Assembly (NCBI GenBank): GCA_016716475.1
Contig: JADJWG010000004.1
Span: 922,249-986,248, forward strand
Length of the DNA: 64,000 bases
Source: Phycisphaerales bacterium
Lineage (GTDB): Bacteria; Planctomycetota; Phycisphaerae; UBA1845; Fen-1342
Direction: 5' to 3'
The notes under the pieces are model-generated. The model was not told the DNA's origin. It worked only from the letters and a program-made list of their open reading frames with translations, and did not search any database. The position numbers were made by a program, and so were the translations under genes. Numbering within the stretch: position 1 is the first letter of the stretch; each line of letters opens with the position of its first letter. Shown one piece after another: positions 18,702 through 28,323 of this stretch.

Positions 18702-20087
18702 TCAGGCGTTCAGCGGGCGGCCGTGAACAGCGAGGGCGGCCTCCTTCAGGCACTCGGCCAGCGTCGGGTGTGCGTGTGAGCACCGGAAGAGATCTTCGGC
18801 TGATGCGCCAAAGGACAGGGCCACGGCGGCTTCGGCGATCAGGTCGCCCGCCCGTGGCCCGAGGATATGCACGCCGAGCAGGCGGTCGGTCTTCGCATCG
18901 GCGAGCATCTTCACGCGCCCCTCAACCTGGCCGAGCGCCCGTGCCCGCGCGTTACCGCGGAAGTGGTAGATGCCCTTCCGGTACTCCTGGCCGGTATCCT
19001 TGAGCTGTTGTTCGGTCCGCCCCACGGTGGCAATCTCGGGTTCGGTGTACACGACGCCGGGAATCGCGTCGTGGTCCACATGCCCGTAGCCGTTCACGAT
19101 CGCCTCCACGCAGGCGACGCCTTCCTCTTCGGCCTTGTGCGCCAGCATGGGGCCCGCGATGACGTCGCCGATCGCGTAAATGCCTTCGGCGGTGGTGCGG
19201 AAATGATCCTGCACCGGAATGCGCCCGCGGTCGTCCACCCGGATGCCGACGCGGTCAAGCCCCAGATCATCGGTATTCGGTACGCGGCCGACGCAGATGA
19301 GCACACGGTCACACTCGACGGGGTCCGCGCCCTCGATCGCAACGATGCACTTGTTTTTCTTCACCTTCGCGCCGGTGACGCGCGTCCCGAGTTTGAAGCT
19401 CAGGCCCTGCTTCTTGAAGAGCTTCAGCGCCTCGGTCGCGATCTCGTCATCCATCCCGGGAAGAATCCGGTCAAGGTACTCCAGCACGGTGACCTGCGCA
19501 CCCAGTCGTTGCCAGACGGAGCCCAGTTCGAGCCCAATGTACCCGGCGCCGATGACGACCAGGTGCCGGGGTACCTCGGAATAGGAGAGCGCCTCGGTGC
19601 TGGTGCCGATCCGGTCGCCATCTAGGTCCACGCTGCGGAGCGGCGCGGTTTGGCTGCCGGTTGCGAGGATCATGTGCCGCGCGCGCAGTTCCTGTGTACC
19701 TTCGGAACTGGTTACGTCGACGCGGCCCGGTCCGGCGATGCGGCCATGGCCGTGGTAGCGGGTGACGCGGTTCTTCTTGAAGAGCTGCCCGACGCCCTTG
19801 GTGAGCCCGCTGACGATCTCGTCCTTGCGCTTCAGCATCTGTGCCAAGTCAAGTTCGAGCTTGCCAATCTTCAACCCGTGTTCGGCGAGGGACGACTGCG
19901 CGGCGTGGTAATGCGCGCTCGACTCGAGCAGGGCCTTGCTCGGGATGCAGCCGATCCGGAGGCAAGTGCCGCCGAGGGCCTCTTCCCGCTCGATGCAGGC
20001 GACGTTCAACCCGAGTTGGGCGGCGCGAATCGCCGCGACATATCCGCCGGGTCCGGCGCCAATTACGATGAGGTCGTGTTCCGTCAC
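18702..20087 (-). CDS. lpdA: Dihydrolipoyl dehydrogenase
   Basis: This FAD-dependent E3 component reoxidises dihydrolipoamide in pyruvate/2-oxoglutarate dehydrogenase or the glycine cleavage system. The 461-residue protein has an N-terminal FAD motif (VIGAGPGGYVAAIRAAQLG), redox disulfide GGTCLRIGCIPSK, a second nucleotide-binding GAGYIGLELG, and the C-terminal dimerisation domain with the HAHPTLAE catalytic His-Glu pair. The GTG at 20087 is used because AAGGGAG lies nine bases upstream and the FAD motif begins seven residues in. The 2-oxoacid dehydrogenase partners are not in the window. Confidence 0.93.
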   Translation of the reverse strand: MTEHDLIVIGAGPGGYVAAIRAAQLGLNVACIEREEALGGTCLRIGCIPSKALLESSAHYHAAQSSLAEHGLKIGKLELDLAQMLKRKDEIVSGLTKGVGQLFKKNRVTRYHGHGRIAGPGRVDVTSSEGTQELRARHMILATGSQTAPLRSVDLDGDRIGTSTEALSYSEVPRHLVVIGAGYIGLELGSVWQRLGAQVTVLEYLDRILPGMDDEIATEALKLFKKQGLSFKLGTRVTGAKVKKNKCIVAIEGADPVECDRVLICVGRVPNTDDLGLDRVGIRVDDRGRIPVQDHFRTTAEGIYAIGDVIAGPMLAHKAEEEGVACVEAIVNGYGHVDHDAIPGVVYTEPEIATVGRTEQQLKDTGQEYRKGIYHFRGNARARALGQVEGRVKMLADAKTDRLLGVHILGPRAGDLIAEAAVALSFGASAEDLFRCSHAHPTLAECLKEAALAVHGRPLNA

Positions 20088-20187
20088 GTGTTGCTCCCTT
20101 CGCGGCAGAGACCATCGGCCGCGCGCGGTAGGATCAGGCGGCGCGGCGGAAATGGCAAGCGGGCAGAGCGCGCGGACGTGCCGCGGA

Positions 20188-21660
20188 TTATTCGTGGGCA
20201 GCCGGGGGAACAGGCGGGAGGCCGGCATCGGGGCCTGCGGTCGATGCGGCGCCTGCGTCCGCCTCGTGCCGGCTGAACCACACGCCGAAGATCGTCATGA
20301 ACAGGATGTAGCAGTCGAGGCCGAGACTCCAGTTGCGGATGTAGTGCAGGTCATGCTGGATTCGTTTGGAGAGCGACGTATCTCCGCGGTAACCGCGAAT
20401 CTGGGCGTAGCCGGTCATCCCGGCTTTCATTTTGTGCCGCAGCATGTAATGGCGAATCTCGTGCTTGAATTCGCGGATGAACTCCGGACGTTCCGGGCGC
20501 GGACCGACCAGTGACATGTGGCCGGCCAGTACGTTGAACAGGTTCGGTAGTTCGTCGAGACTTGTCTTTCGCAGGAACGTACCGATGGTGGTGCGCCGAT
20601 CGCCACGCGGGCGCCACTGCGGACCGTCGGCTTCAGCGTCGACACGCAGCGTGCGGAATTTGAGCATGTCGAACTCCTGCCCGTCGAGGCCCATGCGCCG
20701 CTGGCGGTACAGCACCGGGCCCGGACTGCCGAGCTTGACCAGCGCGGCAATGATCAGCATCGGCAGAGCGCCGAGGAACAGGAACAGCGTCCCCACCACG
20801 AGGTCGAATCCCCGTTTGACAAGCGCGTTCGAGCCGTAGTGCGGCGTCTGACGCAGCGAGAGAATCGGCAGCCCGTCGAGGGTCGAGACCGTCGGACGCA
20901 TCGCGAGCAGCGGGTTGAGATCGGACACGAGGCGGACGTCCGCCATCGAGGTCGAAAGCTGGTCAAGCACTTCGTTGACGCGCTGCGCCTGGGCGGCGGG
21001 CAAGGCGACAAAGACGCAGTCGATCCGCGTCTCATCGACGACCGCGCGCAGGGCACCCAGTGGTCCGCGGACCGGAATGCCGCGCAGCCGCCGGGCGACA
21101 TCCGGTGGAACATCGTCCACGAATGCGACCACGTCCATGCCGATCCAGCGATTTTTCTGTAAAGCACGGAGGAGTTGCTGCGCGTTTCGCCCCGTGCCCA
21201 CGATGACGGCGCTGCGCTGGTTGAATCCGGCTTGCCGCAACGACCGCGCAAACGCCCGCACCGAAAGGCGGAATACAACAAAAAGTGATGTTCCCACCAC
21301 GGCATAGGTCGCGATGAAGCCGCGCGAAATCTTGTGCGCTTCGGGCTGGAGGTAGTCGATCAGCACCACTACCGCCACCGCCGCGAGAAATGCCTTCACG
21401 ATGTCACGCACTTCCCGCCACAGCCCCTCGCTCCGCCGCGGCCGGTACAGACGTACCCAACTGAAGATGACCAGGTGCCCCAGCACGACCAGCGGCAGCA
21501 TGGGCAGGAACTTGTCACCCAGGGCCGGGACACCCTTCGCCTCGTCCACCGGCAGGTAGGCGAATCGTAACCAGTAGCTCGCCAGCCACGCCGTGCTCAC
21601 CGCCAGCGCATCCGCCGCGACCAGCAGTGCGAGCACAAATTGGTGGTACTGCTTCAGCAT
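20188..21660 (-). CDS. Polyprenyl glycosylphosphotransferase (exopolysaccharide initiating, WcaJ/CpsE type)
   Basis: This is a membrane enzyme of 490 residues that transfers a sugar-1-phosphate to undecaprenyl phosphate, starting a repeat unit of capsule or exopolysaccharide. Four or five N-terminal transmembrane helices are followed by a CoA-binding-like domain (VIVGTGRNAQQLLRAL) and one re-entrant helix. The catalytic domain follows with FRTL, TSLDELPNLFNVLAGHMSLVGPRPE and the terminal KAGMTGYAQIRGYRG. Proximity to the CapK-like operon transcribed divergently upstream suggests surface-glycan biology (inference). Confidence 0.9.
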   Translation of the reverse strand: MLKQYHQFVLALLVAADALAVSTAWLASYWLRFAYLPVDEAKGVPALGDKFLPMLPLVVLGHLVIFSWVRLYRPRRSEGLWREVRDIVKAFLAAVAVVVLIDYLQPEAHKISRGFIATYAVVGTSLFVVFRLSVRAFARSLRQAGFNQRSAVIVGTGRNAQQLLRALQKNRWIGMDVVAFVDDVPPDVARRLRGIPVRGPLGALRAVVDETRIDCVFVALPAAQAQRVNEVLDQLSTSMADVRLVSDLNPLLAMRPTVSTLDGLPILSLRQTPHYGSNALVKRGFDLVVGTLFLFLGALPMLIIAALVKLGSPGPVLYRQRRMGLDGQEFDMLKFRTLRVDAEADGPQWRPRGDRRTTIGTFLRKTSLDELPNLFNVLAGHMSLVGPRPERPEFIREFKHEIRHYMLRHKMKAGMTGYAQIRGYRGDTSLSKRIQHDLHYIRNWSLGLDCYILFMTIFGVWFSRHEADAGAASTAGPDAGLPPVPPAAHE

Positions 21661-21781
21661 CGAGACTCACTACGATTCCCGCCACGAACCGGAACGCATA
21701 CCCGTCGCAGCATTATGCCGTGCCGGGCAAACCCGCGACAGGTGGGACTCCCGACCCAGAGCTGTTGTCGCCGTGCCAACC

Positions 21782-21811
21782 TTGACACCCCGCGCGTGTC
21801 AGAAATAATCC
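21782..21811 (+). promoter_or_regulatory. Possible promoter of the CapK-like operon
   Basis: TTGACA (21782-21787) is followed after 17-18 bases by an AT-rich ATAATC/TAATCC around 21805-21811. It lies in the 342-base gap between divergent genes and points toward the CapK-like gene. The rest of the gap shows no other clear signal. Confidence 0.4.
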
Positions 21812-22002
21812 CGAGACCGGAGGTGGATGGCGCGGCTCCCGGTGGCCTTGTGGCTACCCACACAATGAGTGGGCGCGGTTTCGGTCGAACCCACGTCCCG
21901 CCCTTGGCAAGCATGTTGAAGTTGCTGGGAAGCCGGCGGCCGTTCCGATAATCACCGGGGTGGCCCGTGGTCGCCTCAGAGCGACAACAGGGAGCGTTGA
22001 CC

Positions 22003-23382
22003 ATGCAAGAGGCCCGCCGGCCAGGACTGCTCGAACTTTTCTTCGTGAGTCGTCGGCGTCCGCCTGCGCTCGTTGCCGCCCAGGCCGATCAACGCTTGCG
22101 TTTCCTGGTCCGCCATGCGTACGAGCACATTCCCTTCTATCGCGAGCATTGGCGCTCCGCCGGATTTCACCCGCGCGATTTCCGCGACCACACCGATCTG
22201 CCCCGCATTCCGCCCGTGGACAAGGAATTGCTCGTGGAGGCCGGTGACGCCGTGCTCGATCCCCGCGTACCACGGCAGCGCTTCAACCTGATGACTACCA
22301 GCGGCACGTCCGGCCGCGCCATCCGCATCGCTCGTACCATCAGCGAACTGCGGGTCACGCGCCGGGCGATCCTGCGCACCTTCGTGCATGCGGGGCTCCG
22401 GCCGTGGCACCGCGTCGTTACCGTGGCGAGTCCCTGGCTGCACACACGGAAGGGCATGGTGATGAACGCCATCGCCAAAGTGCGGCACCTCTTTCCGCTG
22501 CTCCCGCTGGACGAACAGATTGCAATCCTCGACCGGTTCCAGCCGCTGGGCGTGATTGGACAGACCGGTGGCATCTACCTCCTCGCGCGCGAGTTGCTGC
22601 GCCGCGGCCGGACCTTGCCAATGCGCGCGGTGCTGCCGACCGGGGCGACGCTTATGGATGAAATGCGGCAGACCATCGCGCTGGCGTTCGCGGTCGAGCC
22701 CCGGGACATGTACGGTGCCATCGAGGTCGGCCCCATCAGCATGCAGTGTTCGCACGGGAACTACCACATCGATGCCGACCGTCTGGCCGTGGAGATCGTC
22801 GCCCCCGATGGCCGGCCGGTCCCTCCCGGAGTGCCCGGACAGGTCGTGTGCACGGCGCTGCACGCCCACGCGATGCCCTTCATCCGGTACCGGCTGCTCG
22901 ATATCGCCGCACTGCGAACGGACACCTGTGGCTGTGGCGTACGTTTCCCGCTGATGACGGCGGTGCAGGGCCGGATCAACGACTTCCTGCCGACACCGAA
23001 CGGCGAGCTCGTTTCACCGCACTTCTTCTTCCATCTGTTCGACCATGCCGAGCGCAATCCGGTCAGGAACTGGCGGCTGACACAACATTCCCGCGTGCAT
23101 CTGAGCTACGAATACGAGCCCGAATCCGGCGCGTGCCCGGAAGAGTTTGAGCGCGGCATGACCCTGATACGGCAGCGGTTCGGACCGACCTGCCGGCTGG
23201 ATGTCCAGGCCGTGGCCCACATCCCGCTGACGGAGGCGGGGAAACGCCGTTGTATCATCTCAAAGCTGCGACCGACACACGCCGGTCTGGAGCGCGCCTG
23301 GATCGAGGGGGCCACGTCCGGCAGCGGTAATGGTAAAGCCGCGGTGGTGAATGGCGCGAGCCCGGCGGAGATAGGCGCATGA
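22003..23382 (+). CDS. CapK/PaaK-like AMP-dependent ligase family protein
   Basis: This is a 459-residue adenylate-forming enzyme related to phenylacetate-CoA ligase and the CapK capsule-gene group. The ATP-binding TTSGTSGRAIRI at about residues 97-110 matches the P-loop-like motif of these ligases. Later come YGAIEVG and a C-terminal RINDFLPTPNGE hinge region. Its true acceptor is unknown. The ATG at 22003 follows GGGAG. The stop overlaps the next start (ATGA), giving a three-gene operon with the hydroxylase and ABC-2 permease. Confidence 0.8.
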   Translation: MQEARRPGLLELFFVSRRRPPALVAAQADQRLRFLVRHAYEHIPFYREHWRSAGFHPRDFRDHTDLPRIPPVDKELLVEAGDAVLDPRVPRQRFNLMTTSGTSGRAIRIARTISELRVTRRAILRTFVHAGLRPWHRVVTVASPWLHTRKGMVMNAIAKVRHLFPLLPLDEQIAILDRFQPLGVIGQTGGIYLLARELLRRGRTLPMRAVLPTGATLMDEMRQTIALAFAVEPRDMYGAIEVGPISMQCSHGNYHIDADRLAVEIVAPDGRPVPPGVPGQVVCTALHAHAMPFIRYRLLDIAALRTDTCGCGVRFPLMTAVQGRINDFLPTPNGELVSPHFFFHLFDHAERNPVRNWRLTQHSRVHLSYEYEPESGACPEEFERGMTLIRQRFGPTCRLDVQAVAHIPLTEAGKRRCIISKLRPTHAGLERAWIEGATSGSGNGKAAVVNGASPAEIGA

Positions 23383-24290
23383 GAGTCCCCGGACTGGTGA
23401 TACATATGGCCGTATTTGTAATCGGCCTGATCCTATTCCATTGGCTGGAGCGGCGTTACCCCATTCAAGCCGCCCAGACGTCCGGCCCGAAGCGCCGGGG
23501 TTACTTCGCAGACCTTGCGGCGGCCTTTGTCAATGGTCCGTTCCTTGGAACGCTGACGAAAATCGGCGCTGCGAACGTGCTGATCATGCTGCCGGTGTTC
23601 TACGATGCTTTCGGTGGCTGGCCGTGGTGGCTCCAGTTCGCGATTTTTCTGCTCTACAACGACTTCATGCGCTACTGGCTGCACCGCTGGTACCACGAAT
23701 CAGACCTGCTGTGGCGGATTCACCGGGTCCATCACACCTGCACGGAAATGGATGCGCTCTCGACATTTCGTGTACATCTGCTCGAAGCCGTGATCAAATA
23801 CGGTGTGATCATGACGCCCTTCTATGTGCTCATGATCGATCCGACCGTCATCATCGTGTACACCACGATCGATATTTTGAAGGGCTTCTGGCATCATGCG
23901 AATGTGCGGACGGTGATCGGCTCCTGGAACTACGTGCTGAACTCGGCCGAGCTGCATTGGTGGCACCACGCGGTGGACGGCCCCGGGCAGTACTCGAACT
24001 ACGGCTCGATCTTTTCGATCTGGGACCGGCTGTTCGGCACGTTTTACTACCCGCGCGGCGAGTGGCCGAAGCAGGTGGGCGTGGAGGGCATGGAGGCGTT
24101 CCCCGACACGTACACCGGGCAGTTTGCCACCGTGTGCTACGACGATGACGGTGTACGGCGGAAGTTTTGCGGGTCCTCCCGGCCGATCGCGGAGGACGGA
24201 GCGGCGCCTCCAGCGCAACTTCCACCGGACTCCCCGGCGCGGACCGGGCGGGGCGCATTGAAAACCTCAGCCGGGGGAGGGCTTGCATGA
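23379..24290 (+). CDS. Fatty acid hydroxylase/sterol desaturase superfamily membrane protein
   Basis: This is an integral-membrane di-iron enzyme of 303 residues. Histidine clusters typical of the family are present: HRWYHE, HRVHH and HWWHH, plus further histidines such as HHANVR, between hydrophobic helices. It would hydroxylate or desaturate a lipid or isoprenoid substrate in the membrane. Translation is coupled to the CapK-like gene by an ATGA overlap and to the ABC-2 permease by another ATGA at its own stop. Substrate unknown; an operon-level role in a modified membrane lipid is inference. Confidence 0.85.
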   Translation: MRVPGLVIHMAVFVIGLILFHWLERRYPIQAAQTSGPKRRGYFADLAAAFVNGPFLGTLTKIGAANVLIMLPVFYDAFGGWPWWLQFAIFLLYNDFMRYWLHRWYHESDLLWRIHRVHHTCTEMDALSTFRVHLLEAVIKYGVIMTPFYVLMIDPTVIIVYTTIDILKGFWHHANVRTVIGSWNYVLNSAELHWWHHAVDGPGQYSNYGSIFSIWDRLFGTFYYPRGEWPKQVGVEGMEAFPDTYTGQFATVCYDDDGVRRKFCGSSRPIAEDGAAPPAQLPPDSPARTGRGALKTSAGGGLA

Positions 24291-25462
24291 TTCGCTCGAC
24301 GTTGCTGCTGGCGCGGAAGGATCTCCGTGTGCTCGCGCAGAATCGCACCGCGGTGTTCTTCGCGCTCTTGTTCCCGCTCGTCTACGCTTTCTTTTTCGGG
24401 TGGGTGTTCGACAGCGTCGGGCGGGCGCAGTTTGAGAAGGCCATCGAGATCTTCGTGGTCGACGAAGATCAGACGGACAAGTCGCGGGAGTTTGTCGCCA
24501 AGCTGCATGCTTCCGATGCACTCAAGTCCGAAGTGGCTCCCAACCGGGCGTTTGCGGCCGACCAGATCCGCCGCGGGGAGCGCGCCGCGCTGGTCGTGAT
24601 TCCGGCCGGCTTCGCCGCGGCCCGCGCCCGCCCCCTGGGAGCGGAACCGCCGGTGCTGGAGATCGGCACCAGTCCGCGGCGCCAGGCCCAGCAGCGGCTG
24701 CTCCAGGGCGTGTTGACGCGCATGATGTTCGACGAGCTGCGCGGGGCCTTCAGCTCCCTCTTGCGGCTCACCGGTCAGGGCCGTGGTGATGGGGCTGGAT
24801 TCGAGCCCGTGCATATCGTCATCAACGACCTGACCGAGCGGAACACCGGTCCGCGCAACGCGTTCTCGGTGTCCTTCCCACAGGGGATCATGTGGGGTTT
24901 GATCAGCGCGGCGGCGGGCTTCAGCATCTCGATCGTGTCGGAGCGCACGGCGGGTACGCTGGCACGATTGCAGCTTGTGCCGGTGGACCGGGCCTACATC
25001 GTGGCCGGCAAGGCGCTGGCGTGCTTCATCACACTCACGATCGTCTCGCTCTTCATGATCGCCGTAGCGCTTGCGGTCGGGGTCCGGCCGGATTCCCTGC
25101 CGCTGCTGCTGCTGGCGGCGGTGGCGACGGCGATCGCGTTCACGGGCATCATGATGTTGCTGGCGGTGCTGGCGACGACGGAACAGACGGCGGGCGGTCT
25201 CGGCTGGGCAGTATTCACGGTCATGGCGATGATCGGCGGGGCCCTGGTGCCCGTTTTCTTCATGCCGGAGTGGTTGCAGCCGTTATCGTTGATCAGCCCG
25301 GTCAAATGGGCCATGCATGCGTACGAGGGCGCCATCTGGCGTCATTTCTCGCTGTGGGAGATGCTGTTGCCGGTGGTGATCCTATGCGCGATCGGCTTCG
25401 GAAGCTTTGTGATCGGAGCGCGTTTCCTCTCGGCTCCGTTCCTCTCCGCGCGCGCGACGTAA
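24287..25462 (+). CDS. ABC-2 type transporter permease
   Basis: This 391-residue permease has one N-terminal transmembrane helix (about residues 20-40), a large extracytoplasmic loop (about 45-185) and five to six C-terminal helices, the ABC-2/YhgE-like layout. The ATG at 24287 has GGGGGAGG upstream and overlaps the previous stop codon. No ATP-binding subunit is encoded next to it, so either a distant ATPase serves it or one was lost. It closes the operon and is convergent with the response-regulator gene. Confidence 0.85.
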   Translation: MIRSTLLLARKDLRVLAQNRTAVFFALLFPLVYAFFFGWVFDSVGRAQFEKAIEIFVVDEDQTDKSREFVAKLHASDALKSEVAPNRAFAADQIRRGERAALVVIPAGFAAARARPLGAEPPVLEIGTSPRRQAQQRLLQGVLTRMMFDELRGAFSSLLRLTGQGRGDGAGFEPVHIVINDLTERNTGPRNAFSVSFPQGIMWGLISAAAGFSISIVSERTAGTLARLQLVPVDRAYIVAGKALACFITLTIVSLFMIAVALAVGVRPDSLPLLLLAAVATAIAFTGIMMLLAVLATTEQTAGGLGWAVFTVMAMIGGALVPVFFMPEWLQPLSLISPVKWAMHAYEGAIWRHFSLWEMLLPVVILCAIGFGSFVIGARFLSAPFLSARAT

Positions 25463-25527
25463 TGGGCATACCGGGCCACCACGAACTGCGCCGGCGACTT
25501 CTCCCGCACCCGGCTTCCTCGTTCCCG

Positions 25528-26916
25528 CTACAGCAGTCCGTGCTTCTGCAGCCGGTAGCGCAGCCGATCGCGCGACAGGTTGAGCAGTTTGGCGGCCTTG
25601 GTCTGGTTGTACTGGGTGCGCTCCAGCGCCTGCTTCAGGAGCTGGCTCTCGAGATCGTGCAACTTCGAGAAGTCGAATCCCTCCGGCGGCAGCGTGATCG
25701 CATCCGGATCCCACGACATCTCCCCCGTGGACACCGGCGCGGGTTCATGCCGTCCCAGCACGAGGTCTTCAGGGGTGATGACGGTGTCCTTACACAGCAG
25801 GACCGCACGCTCGATGACATTGCGCATCTCACGGACGTTGCCGGGCCAGGTATAGGACTGCAACAGGGCGGCGGTCTCCGGTGCGAGTTTCGTCATGGGC
25901 TTCTTGAATTCCTTCGCAAAGCGGTCGATGAAGTGCTGTGCGAGCAGTCGGACGTCGTCACCCCGCGCCCGGAGCGGCGGCAGCACAATCGTCACGACGT
26001 TGAGCCGGTACATCAGGTCGGCGCGGAATTCTCCGGCCCGGATCGCCTGCTCCAGATCGCGGTTGGTGGCGGCGATCACGCGCACGTCGACGCTGATTTC
26101 ACGCGTCCCGCCCACGCGCCGGAAGGTGCGCTCCTCGAGAAAACGCAGCAACTTGGCTTGCAGGGCGGCCGGCATGTCCCCGACTTCATCCAGGAACACG
26201 GTTCCGCCGTGGGCCAGCTCGAACAGTCCCTGTTTCTGGGCCTTCGCGTCGGTGAACGCCCCGCGCTCGTGGCCGAACAACTCCGATTCGAGCAGCGCCT
26301 CAGACAGGGCCGTGCACGTGACGTTGATGAAGGGCATGGCAGCGCGTTCGGAATTGTGGTGGATCACGCGCGCAATTAAATCCTTGCCGGTGCCGGTTTC
26401 CCCGCGCAGGAACACGGTCGAGACCCCGGTGCGCGCCACCTGCTTGATCGTGTCGAAGAGCTTCAGCATGGAAGCATCGCGGCCGATGATCGCGTTCACG
26501 CCGTATTGCGACTCCAGGTGTCGCCGCAACTCGCGCACTTCACGCTTGAGCTGGGTCGTCTCCAGGGCCTTATCCACCGTCGCGAGCAGCTCGTCCATCT
26601 GGAAGGGCTTGGCGATGTAGTTGAACGCCCCCAGCTTGATGGCCTGCACGGCCGTCTCGATCGTGCTGAAGGCCGTCATCATGATGACGACCGCGTCCTG
26701 ATCCGCTTCACGAACCGCCATCAGGACATCCAGCCCGGTCATGTCGGGCAATTTGAAATCGAGCATGATCAGGTCAAAGGTGCCTTCTCCAAAGGCCTCT
26801 ACGGCCGCGGCGCCGGTGGCCGCTTCGGTCACCTGGAAGCCGCGCTCCTCGAACTTCTGCCGGAGCGACCAGCGGATCAGACTCTCATCCTCAACGATCA
26901 GTGCGCGTATGCTCAT
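25528..26916 (-). CDS. Sigma-54-dependent response regulator, NtrC family
   Basis: This transcription activator of 462 residues works with sigma-54 RNA polymerase. The receiver domain spans residues 1-120 with the phospho-acceptor Asp53 (LIMLDFKLPD) and Lys near 103. The AAA+ domain has Walker A GETGTGKD, Walker B GGTVFLDEVGD and the arginine-finger region. The sigma-54 loop reads GAFTDA rather than GAFTGA. A Fis-type HTH closes the protein (TKAAKLLNLSRDRLRYRLQKHGLL region). It starts 26 bases inside the 3' end of the histidine kinase gene, so the two form a cognate pair. Confidence 0.93.
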   Translation of the reverse strand: MSIRALIVEDESLIRWSLRQKFEERGFQVTEAATGAAAVEAFGEGTFDLIMLDFKLPDMTGLDVLMAVREADQDAVVIMMTAFSTIETAVQAIKLGAFNYIAKPFQMDELLATVDKALETTQLKREVRELRRHLESQYGVNAIIGRDASMLKLFDTIKQVARTGVSTVFLRGETGTGKDLIARVIHHNSERAAMPFINVTCTALSEALLESELFGHERGAFTDAKAQKQGLFELAHGGTVFLDEVGDMPAALQAKLLRFLEERTFRRVGGTREISVDVRVIAATNRDLEQAIRAGEFRADLMYRLNVVTIVLPPLRARGDDVRLLAQHFIDRFAKEFKKPMTKLAPETAALLQSYTWPGNVREMRNVIERAVLLCKDTVITPEDLVLGRHEPAPVSTGEMSWDPDAITLPPEGFDFSKLHDLESQLLKQALERTQYNQTKAAKLLNLSRDRLRYRLQKHGLL

Positions 26917-28117
26917 CCGGCACTCCCACGGCCGCGGAGGGCAAGCTGGCCGGCAGGGTCACGGCGACTTCCGTGCCCGCACCCGGTCGACTTTCGATTT
27001 CGAGTGCTCCGCCGTGCGCCTCCACGATCTTCAGGCAGATCGGCAGCCCCAAACCCGTTCCACGGGCCTTGGTGGTAAAGAAGGGTTCGAGTGCGCGCCG
27101 GGCCACCTCCTCGGACATCCCGGCACCTTCGTCCACGATGCTCAATCTCACATCGGCTCCGTGGCAGGTCGCCACCAACCGGACCAGGCCACTGACGGTC
27201 GACGCCTGGGCTGCATTGAGCAGCAGGTTCATGAGTAGTTGTTCGAGCAGGTGTTCATCCGCAGCCAGCGGGGGCAGGTCGTGCGCGATGCTGAACTCGA
27301 AGCGGATACTTGCAAATTCGGGCTCCTTCCCAAGGAGTGCCAGAACGCGCTCGATGGCGCGGGGCAGATCGCAACGCTGGTAGCGCGGCGGTCGGGGGCG
27401 GGCGTAGATGAGCAGGTCCTTCACCGTGCGATCAAGGCGATGAATCTGCCGTAGCACTTCGCCGAGTACGGGAAAATGCGGATCACTCGGCTTGAGCCCC
27501 GCCCGAATCACCTGGATCGCACCGCTGATGCCGGCCAGCGGGTTCTTGATCTCGTGAGCGAGCGAGGCGGCCAACTGCCCGATGTGTGCGAGCTGCTCGG
27601 CTTCGCGCAGACGTGCTTGTACGGCGTCCCGCTCGTGCTGACGTACCTGGTGCGTGTCCACTTCACGGTAACCATCAAGCAGCAATGCGGTCTCGAGGAT
27701 CAGCAACTTCCGCAGCGCATGCTGCGCCGCCGGCAGATTGGGTAGCGCTAGACCGGCAACCTCTCGTTCAACTTCGAGTTTGACCAGTTCCAGGGCTGCA
27801 ACCAGAAATTGTTGTGGGAGCCCATCGCGGAGCTGATTGCGACCCAGGCGCGCTGCGTCGGCGGCAAAATCGGCGTCGTAATGGCCGCTGAAGAGGCGCC
27901 GGAACCATGCCACGAGTTCCTGTCGCACGCCCATGACCTGATCCGGAGTTTCAAAAGCGCCCTCTGTCCCGGGCCAGGAGATGATCTGCGTTAGGCAGCG
28001 CTCCACCAATGCAGGCATCCTGAGACGCAGCGCTTGGCCCAGTTGGCGAAGCTGCTCCGCATCATCGTCGCCAAAGGAGACGTAGTATTTGACTTGCTCC
28101 AGCACCGTAGTGAACAT
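26891..28117 (-). CDS. Globin-domain-like sensor histidine kinase
   Basis: This cytoplasmic kinase of 408 residues partners with the adjacent sigma-54 regulator. Residues about 10-155 resemble the sensor-globin/protoglobin fold. The segment ARLGRNQLRDGLPQQF aligns with the usual RIGxVHxRIGLP, with Gln where the haem-binding proximal His would be. The HisKA box is ASLAHEIKNPLAGI. HATPase motifs are NLLLNAAQA, DEGAGM and KARGTGLGLPI. No transmembrane segment is seen. The start at 28117 (MFTTVLEQ) fits the domain; a longer in-frame extension lacks homology features. Confidence 0.8.
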   Translation of the reverse strand: MFTTVLEQVKYYVSFGDDDAEQLRQLGQALRLRMPALVERCLTQIISWPGTEGAFETPDQVMGVRQELVAWFRRLFSGHYDADFAADAARLGRNQLRDGLPQQFLVAALELVKLEVEREVAGLALPNLPAAQHALRKLLILETALLLDGYREVDTHQVRQHERDAVQARLREAEQLAHIGQLAASLAHEIKNPLAGISGAIQVIRAGLKPSDPHFPVLGEVLRQIHRLDRTVKDLLIYARPRPPRYQRCDLPRAIERVLALLGKEPEFASIRFEFSIAHDLPPLAADEHLLEQLLMNLLLNAAQASTVSGLVRLVATCHGADVRLSIVDEGAGMSEEVARRALEPFFTTKARGTGLGLPICLKIVEAHGGALEIESRPGAGTEVAVTLPASLPSAAVGVPDEHTRTDR

Positions 28118-28323
28118 CCCACGACAGTATACCCCGAAGCTGGGTGGTGTTGCGTGAAATCCCGCGCGTTGCGGAAAGGCCCCCAGCCCGCTGCGATCCA
28201 TTTCAAGGATATTACGGGCCTGTATCGCACCTTTGGAACGTCCCGCATGTGCTGCGGTGCGTAAGCTCCGCATAAATCGGGGAAGTTTCCCCATCGGCCG
28301 TGGCCGCCCGGTCTGGACATCTC

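Noticed and set aside
24892..26379. 495-residue plus-strand frame across the permease and regulator genes
   Set aside because: It spans two well-supported genes in the wrong frame and has no recognisable content.
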